Source of the DNA: an uncultured Clostridia bacterium
GTDB lineage: Bacteria; Bacillota; Clostridia; Christensenellales; CAG-917
Reading direction: 5' to 3'
Length of the DNA stretch: 10,417 bases
Assembly (NCBI GenBank): GCA_947589635.1
Contig: CANQCC010000052.1
Coordinates: forward strand, 1-10,417
A model generated the notes under the pieces. The model saw only the letters and a program-made list of their open reading frames with translations, ran no database searches and was not told where the DNA came from. Positions 6,636 to 10,417 of this stretch are shown one piece after another. The stretch's first letter is position 1, and each line of letters starts with the position of its first letter. The translations under genes and the position numbers were made by a program.

Positions 6636-7142
6636 TCAATTGCGGACGACCACTCGAGGAAAAATATCGCCGTCGAGGGTCATCACGCCGCCTTCGATGT
6701 CCACGTCCTTTATAAGCTGTTTCAGCGCGGGAAAACTGAGCGTCCCGGACGGCGTGCGCACGCTGTAGACGTCTGCGGAGCCGTATTGCTCCACATCGAC
6801 GACGCTGCCTATTATTTCGCCGCCAACTTTGACGTCGAGGCCGATTATATCCGCGATGAAGTGCTCGCCTCTCTTGAGCGCGGGCATATCCTCACGCTTC
6901 ACAAAGACCTCGCAGTCTCTCAGTTTTTCCGCCTTTTCCACGCTGTCCACGCCCTCGAGCAGCACATATCCGTACGCGCCTTCCTGCGTGAATTTTTGCA
7001 CGCGCATGATTTCTCCCGCGATCATCACGCTTCCCGAAAAACCCGAAAACATGTGCGGATCGGACGAATAGATTTCCAGTTTCAGCTCGCCTTTAAGCCC
7101 GCGAGGCCTTAGCGCCTTGCCGATGAGAAGTTCAGATTTCAT
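6636..7142 (-). CDS. rimM: Ribosome maturation factor RimM
   Basis: 168 residues, typical for RimM, which binds S19 and helps mature the 30S head. The N-terminal domain carries IGKALRPRGLKGELKLE (7-23), the family signature. The C-terminal PRC-barrel runs from about 92, with FIADIIGLDVKVGGEIIGSV (95-114) and LSFPALKQLIKDVD near the end. The ATG at 7142 lies inside the end of khpA, giving an 11-base overlap and translational coupling. A GAAGAG segment just upstream may serve as ribosome binding site. The rpsP-khpA-rimM-trmD order is standard in Firmicutes. Confidence 0.95.
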   Translation of the reverse strand: MKSELLIGKALRPRGLKGELKLEIYSSDPHMFSGFSGSVMIAGEIMRVQKFTQEGAYGYVLLEGVDSVEKAEKLRDCEVFVKREDMPALKRGEHFIADIIGLDVKVGGEIIGSVVDVEQYGSADVYSVRTPSGTLSFPALKQLIKDVDIEGGVMTLDGDIFPRVVVRN

Positions 7143-7371
7143 TCTTCTCTTCGATCGTGACGTTGTATCTCACGCCGCTCTTGGCGCTTGCCGCCTTGAC
7201 GAGAGTGCGTATAGCTCTGGCTATCCTGCCCTGCTTGCCGATGACCTTGCCAATGTCGTTTTTGGAGATGCTTACGACTATCTCGCAGCTGCCGTCGCCG
7301 TCTCTCTGCTCGACCGTGTAGTCGCCTTCGGGCACGAGAGAGGAGACCAGATATTCAACAAGTTCGATCAT
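7132..7371 (-). CDS. khpA: KH-domain RNA-binding protein KhpA (YlqC)
   Basis: 79 residues, made almost entirely of one KH domain with the loop motif G-K-V-I-G-K-Q-G-R (41-49), which grips single-stranded RNA. In other Firmicutes KhpA pairs with KhpB (Jag/EloR) and affects cell elongation and division through RNA binding; the partner is not in this window. The ATG lies 2 bases after the rpsP stop, and rimM begins inside its last codons, so all three are translated together. The position between rpsP and rimM is the classical ylqC locus. Confidence 0.95.
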   Translation of the reverse strand: MIELVEYLVSSLVPEGDYTVEQRDGDGSCEIVVSISKNDIGKVIGKQGRIARAIRTLVKAASAKSGVRYNVTIEEKNEI

Positions 7372-7373
7372 GG

Positions 7374-7631
7374 TTATTTACCCTGTTTCTTCTCGATGAT
7401 GCCCTGAGAGATGAGCAGTCCAAGCACCGTGTCCGTGGGTTGCGCGCCCTTGGCGATCCATGCCTTGGCTTTGTCGGCGTCGATGACTATCTGCTTTGGT
7501 TCGGAAACGGGATTGTAGTATCCGATCTGGTCGATATACTTGCCGTCTCTTGCCTTGCGCGAATCCATTGCCACGATGCGATAGAAGGGAGCCTTTGTCG
7601 CGCCCATTCTTGTGAGTCTGAGTTTTACCAT
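7374..7631 (-). CDS. rpsP: 30S ribosomal protein S16 (bS16)
   Basis: 85 residues, full length for bS16, a 30S protein that binds and stabilises 16S rRNA early in assembly. The start MVKLRLTRMGATKAPFYRIV and the segment SRKARDGKYIDQIGYYNP are the family hallmarks, and PTDTVLGLL lies in the C-terminal half. A strong ribosome binding site GGAGG (7641-7645) precedes the ATG at 7631. It follows ffh after 69 bases, which contain a small hairpin, and runs into khpA with only 2 bases between. Confidence 0.98.
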   Translation of the reverse strand: MVKLRLTRMGATKAPFYRIVAMDSRKARDGKYIDQIGYYNPVSEPKQIVIDADKAKAWIAKGAQPTDTVLGLLISQGIIEKKQGK

Positions 7632-7669
7632 AGTTTTTGTCCTCCGAAAAGAGTTTATTTTTTATTTTC

Positions 7670-7691
7670 GTAAAGCCTTGACGGCTTTTAC
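7670..7691. other. Small hairpin between ffh and rpsP
   Basis: gtaaagcc (7670-7677) pairs with ggcttttac (7683-7691), with one bulged base around a 5-base loop. On the minus strand an A-rich stretch follows rather than a T run, so it is unlikely to terminate. It could mark an mRNA processing or attenuation point that sets rpsP expression apart from ffh. Confidence 0.35.
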
Positions 7692-7700
7692 GTACGTGTC

Positions 7701-9035
7701 TTAAAACGGCATGCCCTTTAAGCCTCTCAAGCCGCGCAGACCGCCCTTTTGCATGCGCGCCATCATCTCCTTCATGGAGTCGAATTGCTTGAGCAATTGA
7801 TTGACTTCCTGCACGGACGTCCCGCTGCCCAGCGCGATACGCTTGCGGCGCGAGGCCTTTATGATGTCGGGATTGCGGCGCTCGTACGGGGTCATGCTTA
7901 AGATCATGGCCTTTAAGTGCGCGATCTGTTTTTCGTCTATCTGCGGCATACCCTTAAGTTTGCTGCCAAGCCCCGGGATCATCGCGATCATGTCGCTAAG
8001 ATTGCCCATCTTTTTCATATTTTCAAGCTGCTGCAGATAATCTTCGAGGGTGAAGCTGTTCTCCCTCATCTTTTTGCTGAGTTTCAGCGCCTCTTCCTGC
8101 GTAAACGCGTCCTGCGCCTTTTCGATAAGCGTAAGCACGTCCCCCATGCCAAGTATGCGCGAAGCCATGCGCTCGGGATGGAAAGGCTCGAAATCTTCGG
8201 GCTTTTCGCCCGTGCCGTTAAACTTGATGGGCTTACCTGTCACGGCCTTTATGGACAGCGCGGCGCCTCCTCTCGTGTCACCGTCAAGCTTCGTCATGAT
8301 GACGCCCGTAATGTCGAGGATCTTGTTGAAAGTATCCGCTACCGTCACCGCGTCCTGACCCGTCATGCTGTCCACGACAAGCAATATCTCGGTAGGTTTG
8401 ACCGCCTTTTTGAGGTCGACAAGCTCGTCCATAAGCGCTTCGTCGATATGCAAACGTCCCGCGGTATCTATTATCACGGTGTCATAGCCGTTTTTAAGCG
8501 CGTATTTTATGCCCTCTTCGGCAATTTTGACGGGCTTTATCTGCCCCATCTCGAAACATTCGGTGCCTACCCTGCCCGCAACTACCTTAAGTTGCTGTAT
8601 CGCCGCCGGACGATAGACGTCGCACGCGACAAGCAAGGTCTTTTTGCTTTGCTTTTTCAGATAGGTCACCAGCTTTCCGCACATCGTCGTCTTGCCCGCG
8701 CCCTGAAGTCCGCACATCATGTATACGGTGGGTTGTTTGTCGCTTACCGCAAGCTTTTGATGCGTGCTGCCCATAAGGGCGATAAGCTCCTCATTGACGA
8801 TTTTGACAATTTGCTGCGCGGGGGTAAGAGACTTCAGAATGTCCTCTCCGAGCGCCTTTTCGCTTACGCGGGCAGTGAAGTCCTTGACGACGCCGTAGTT
8901 GACGTCCGCCTCAAGCAGAGCGACGCGAATCTCACGCATGGCCTGCTTAATTTCAAGCTCCGTAAGTTTGCCGCGGTTGCGGAGCTTTGAAAATATGTGG
9001 TTCATCCTGTCGGACAGGTTTTCAAATAACGACAT
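7701..9035 (-). CDS. ffh: Signal recognition particle protein Ffh (SRP54)
   Basis: 444 residues, full length. Ffh binds SRP RNA and signal peptides and, with FtsY, delivers ribosomes to the membrane in a GTP-dependent cycle. The N domain spans about 1-90. The G domain has the P-loop GLQGAGKTT (109-117), DTAGR (190-194) and TKLDGD (248-253). The methionine-rich M domain (from about 300) has the SRP-RNA-binding SRRKRIALGSG (395-405) and a tail with repeated GLRGLRGLKGM. The ATG at 9035 was chosen over upstream in-frame starts because GGAGGA lies 6 bases before it and the protein then begins MSLFENLSDRM, as in the family. ylxM ends one base before its start. Its receptor gene ftsY lies upstream, at the right edge of the window. 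Confidence 0.99.
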   Translation of the reverse strand: MSLFENLSDRMNHIFSKLRNRGKLTELEIKQAMREIRVALLEADVNYGVVKDFTARVSEKALGEDILKSLTPAQQIVKIVNEELIALMGSTHQKLAVSDKQPTVYMMCGLQGAGKTTMCGKLVTYLKKQSKKTLLVACDVYRPAAIQQLKVVAGRVGTECFEMGQIKPVKIAEEGIKYALKNGYDTVIIDTAGRLHIDEALMDELVDLKKAVKPTEILLVVDSMTGQDAVTVADTFNKILDITGVIMTKLDGDTRGGAALSIKAVTGKPIKFNGTGEKPEDFEPFHPERMASRILGMGDVLTLIEKAQDAFTQEEALKLSKKMRENSFTLEDYLQQLENMKKMGNLSDMIAMIPGLGSKLKGMPQIDEKQIAHLKAMILSMTPYERRNPDIIKASRRKRIALGSGTSVQEVNQLLKQFDSMKEMMARMQKGGLRGLRGLKGMPF

Positions 9036-9036
9036 A

Positions 9037-9345
9037 TCATTCCTCCATAATTCGCAAGATTTCTTTGACCGCAGCGCCCACTTTCCCGTCGGAAGGCAGA
9101 GCATTCAGCAATTGCTTGATCTTTTCGTCACGCGCTACAAAGCCGAGAGCGGAATCTATCTCCGCAAGATGGCGCTCGCCTTTAACTATGCCGTCAAGCA
9201 CCGCCTGCCTTGATATCCCCATAATTTCGGCTATTTCTCCGAAGGACAGATCCTCGTCATAGCGCATTCTCAACATATCGTTTTGCCTCTCGGTCAGCAG
9301 CCCGCCGTAGTAAGAGCGAAGATCGGAAATTTCAAATCTGTCCAT
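9037..9345 (-). CDS. ylxM: YlxM/p13-like SRP-associated DNA-binding protein (UPF0122)
   Basis: 102 residues, normal for the family, with a helix-turn-helix like sigma region 4: LLTERQNDMLRMRYDEDLSF then GEIAEIMGISRQAVLDGIVKGE (about 36-57). Members are encoded next to ffh in Firmicutes and Mollicutes; in streptococci YlxM has been linked to SRP function. It is the first gene of the long operon, preceded by a strong AGGAGGGG (9350-9357 region) and a consensus promoter. Its stop is followed after one base by the ffh ATG. Whether it binds DNA is unclear. Confidence 0.95.
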   Translation of the reverse strand: MDRFEISDLRSYYGGLLTERQNDMLRMRYDEDLSFGEIAEIMGISRQAVLDGIVKGERHLAEIDSALGFVARDEKIKQLLNALPSDGKVGAAVKEILRIMEE

Positions 9346-9388
9346 ACAGCCCCTCCTCGAAGCAGTACGCCCCTCGAGCGCATGCGTA

Positions 9389-9464
9389 CATATGCTGTCA
9401 AGCTAATTTACCGTACAGTATTGTACACAAATAAGCATTTGGTGTCAAGCGATTTTGCCGTACA
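9389..9464. repeat. 29-bp direct repeat around the ylxM promoter
   Basis: Two copies, 9389-9417 and 9436-9464, match at 24 of 29 positions and are offset by 47 bases. Each holds TGTACGG and GCTTGACA on the minus strand. The upstream copy supplies the -35 box. The downstream copy falls in the 5' UTR and has no -10 at the right distance. This may be a duplicated operator or a partial promoter duplication. Confidence 0.7.
9420..9448 (-). promoter_or_regulatory. Main promoter of the ylxM-ffh operon
   Basis: TTGACA (9443-9448) and TACAAT (9420-9425) on the minus strand are exactly 17 bases apart, practically the housekeeping consensus. AT-rich tracts at about 9466-9505 lie upstream like an UP element. 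The start point would be near 9413, giving a 5' UTR of about 68 bases. A dyad GTACA-ATAC-TGTAC (9413-9426) overlaps the -10 and start site. Confidence 0.8.
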
Positions 9465-9506
9465 TCATGAAAATATTTTTTATCTAAATTACAAATAATT
9501 TAAAAA

Positions 9507-9623
9507 AGCGCTGTTACCCGCCCTCGCTGCGTACGTGAGTATATCCCGCTCGCTCCGCGAAGTCGCTCGGACAAGGCGGACGGCGTATATAAGGACGCTC
9601 GGACAGAGGTTGCGTTATAGAAC
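9507..9623. other. GC-rich intergenic stretch with short direct repeats
   Basis: No credible gene. cgctcggaca occurs at 9564-9573 and 9596-9605, 32 bases apart, and ctcggaca recurs at 9839-9846 on the far side of the palindromic element. A tatataa lies shortly before the ctcggaca copies at 9598 and 9839. The open frame across this stretch matches nothing I recognise and is probably spurious. Confidence 0.6.
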
Positions 9624-9664
9624 GGGACCCCCACCACCGCGCGGTAGCGCGGAGCCTCCCCCTA
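9624..9664 (+). repeat. Left 41-bp terminal inverted repeat with internal hairpin
   Basis: Consists of gggacccccaccacc, the 12-base core gcgcggtagcgc, and ggagcctcccccta. The core plus its flanking CC and GG makes a perfect 6-bp stem (9637-9642 with 9647-9652) with a ggta loop. It matches the right copy at every position outside the core. Confidence 0.9.
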
Positions 9665-9786
9665 AACGCAGGTTTCATTTCTTCACTTATGTTATAAAGG
9701 GCGAGGCCAATACCCAGACAAACTTCAAATTATCCTATTTGGGCATACCCCTTCTTCAACATAAGCGTAGAGGACAAACAATTATA

Positions 9787-9827
9787 TAGGGGGAGGCTCC
9801 CGCCATATGGCGGGTGGTGGGGGTCCC
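9787..9827 (-). repeat. Right 41-bp terminal inverted repeat with internal hairpin
   Basis: Read on the minus strand it has the same 15-base outer and 14-base inner flanks as the left copy, but the core is cgccatatggcg. The stem (9799-9804 with 9809-9814) is again 6 bp with a 4-base loop, atat. Three stem pairs differ from the left copy, and each change is compensated. Confidence 0.9.
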
Positions 9828-9902
9828 ATATATAAACTCTCGGACAATACTAGCGTAAATTCAAGCTCTCACGCGGGAGTTTTGGGCATTTGCATAACAA
9901 TC

Positions 9903-9944
9903 AAAAACGCGAGCGATGGCAAGAATTGTCAAGCTCGCGTTTTT
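9903..9944. terminator. Bidirectional terminator hairpin
   Basis: aaaaacgcgagc (9903-9914) pairs perfectly with gctcgcgttttt (9933-9944), and inside it TGGCAA pairs with TTGTCA (one G-U) around a GAA loop. Each strand has A's before and T's after the GC stem, so it would stop transcription both ways. It lies downstream of ftsY as a possible second stop. It is itself bracketed by catttgca (9887-9894) and tgcaaatg (9955-9962). Confidence 0.7.
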
Positions 9945-10004
9945 AGCGCGGGTTTGCAAATGACGTAACGTCCTTTGCCGAGGGTGGCGGGGCAAGAAGC
10001 CCCG

Positions 10005-10061
10005 AAAAAAAATAACATAGCGGCGTTTCGCTCTGCGCTTTCGCGTGGAGCGGAACGCCGC
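10005..10061 (-). terminator. Terminator of ftsY
   Basis: A 14-bp stem with one mismatch (10020-10033 with 10048-10061) and a small inner GCG/CGC stem begins about 12 bases after the ftsY stop. On the minus strand it is followed by TATGTTA and then eight T's (10005-10012). The gap between stem and T run is longer than ideal. Confidence 0.65.
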
Positions 10062-10073
10062 ACATAATCAAAC

Positions 10074-10417
10074 TTACAACAGCGCGTTGATAAAATCCGA
10101 AGCGTCAAATGGGATCAGATCGTCTATTTTTTCGCCCACGCCGACGTAGACTACGGGCAGACCGATCTCGTCCGAGATGGCAAGCACTACGCCGCCTTTC
10201 GCGGTGCCGTCGAGCTTGGTCAGGATTATCCCGTCCGTTTCGATGTCCTCGCTGAAGATCTGCGCCTGCGAGACGGCGTTTTGTCCCGTGGTCGCGTCAA
10301 GCACAAGATATTTTCTGAAATCCGCGCCGGGCAGTTCCCTGTCCACTACGCGGCAAATCTTCTGGAGCTCCGCCATAAGATTTTTCTTGTTGTGCAACCT
10401 GCCCGCGGTATCGATAA
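10074..10417 (-). CDS. ftsY: SRP receptor GTPase FtsY, C-terminal part
   Basis: Only the last 114 codons are present; the gene continues beyond the right edge. FtsY docks Ffh-ribosome complexes at the membrane and shares the SRP GTPase fold. The visible part begins in the G3 motif IDTAGRLHNK, followed by LVLDATTGQNA, the G4 region ILTKLDGTAKGG, and the closing helix GVGEKIDDLIPFDASDFINALL. LDGTAKGG and DLIPFDA are FtsY-type rather than Ffh-type. An in-frame TTG at 10397 is not the start, because the DTAGR motif continues upstream of it. The gene ends in TAA, then a terminator, so ylxM-ffh are transcribed separately. Confidence 0.97.
   Translation of the reverse strand, partial: IDTAGRLHNKKNLMAELQKICRVVDRELPGADFRKYLVLDATTGQNAVSQAQIFSEDIETDGIILTKLDGTAKGGVVLAISDEIGLPVVYVGVGEKIDDLIPFDASDFINALL

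Larger units (their letters stand above)
9624..9827. mobile_element. 204-bp palindromic MITE/REP-like element
   Basis: A centred imperfect palindrome with 41-bp terminal inverted repeats (9624-9664 and 9787-9827), then, at equal distance on both sides, an 8-bp pair cttatgtt/aacataag (9686-9693, 9758-9765), and a partly matching centre. It has no transposase or other gene. Terminal motifs are gggacccccaccacc outside and ggagcctcccccta inside. I see no clean target-site duplication; tatagaac and tataaac on the two sides are only similar. It could be a non-autonomous transposon, a BIME-type pair of REP-like hairpins, or a transcribed structured RNA or terminator. Confidence 0.7.

Noticed and set aside
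7917..8990. Plus-strand open frame of 357 codons
   Set aside because: It is antisense to ffh, which is certain from its GTPase and M-domain motifs.
9389..9417. Second TTGACA (9396-9401) as another ylxM promoter
   Set aside because: At 17 bases downstream the sequence is ctcgag, with no acceptable -10.
9535..9789. Plus-strand open frame of 84 codons across the palindromic element
   Set aside because: It runs through the left inverted repeat, has no recognisable domain or ribosome binding site, and looks like chance.
9616..9837. tatagaac / tataaac as target-site duplication of the element
   Set aside because: The two are not identical, and the right one starts 3 bases beyond the element end, so it is not a clean duplication.
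9989..10003. ggggc-aagaa-gcccc hairpin as a terminator
   Set aside because: On the minus strand the T run comes before the stem and none follows it; on the plus strand it is followed by A's.

Overview
The window looks like a chromosomal piece of a Clostridia-type Firmicute, probably an uncultured gut or host-associated lineage. The grounds are YlxM next to Ffh, RbgA (YlqF), KhpA, a Firmicutes-type leader in front of rplS, strong consensus TTGACA/TACAAT promoters and good AGGAGG-type ribosome binding sites. Coding GC looks moderate (roughly half) with AT-rich promoters. Species cannot be fixed from the sequence alone.

Layout from the left. Positions 1-110 are three exact 33-bp tandem repeats plus a partial fourth. 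An AT-rich stretch (120-192) carries two overlapping divergent promoters. One drives a plus-strand glycerophosphodiester phosphodiesterase (193-1014), which ends at a good terminator. All other genes are on the minus strand. Reading in their direction, from right to left, they are: the C-terminal end of ftsY (to 10074); a gene-free interval of about 730 bases full of hairpins and repeats; the long translation/secretion operon ylxM-ffh-rpsP-khpA-rimM-trmD-rbgA-rnhB-yraN (9345 to 3812); a terminator; and then a separate unit with its own promoter and leader, rplS followed by a 724-residue membrane protein (3637 to 1099).

The core genes work together in making and placing proteins. Ffh and FtsY are the SRP and its receptor. 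S16 and L19 are ribosomal proteins. RimM and RbgA mature the 30S and 50S subunits. TrmD methylates tRNA. KhpA is an RNA-binding protein, RNase HII removes ribonucleotides from DNA, and YraN is a nuclease-fold protein. The order resembles the Bacillus cluster, except that rplS has left its usual place after trmD and is now paired with an unrelated lipoprotein/GT-C membrane protein.

The most unusual material is non-coding. Positions 9624-9827 form a 204-bp centred palindrome whose 41-bp terminal inverted repeats each contain a small hairpin. The two hairpins differ in sequence but both keep perfect pairing (three compensated base pairs), which points to selection on structure. It looks like a non-autonomous mobile or REP/BIME-like element. 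The 33-bp tandem repeat is open in all six frames and has a near-consensus promoter firing into it. The ylxM promoter overlaps a small dyad and a 29-bp direct repeat.
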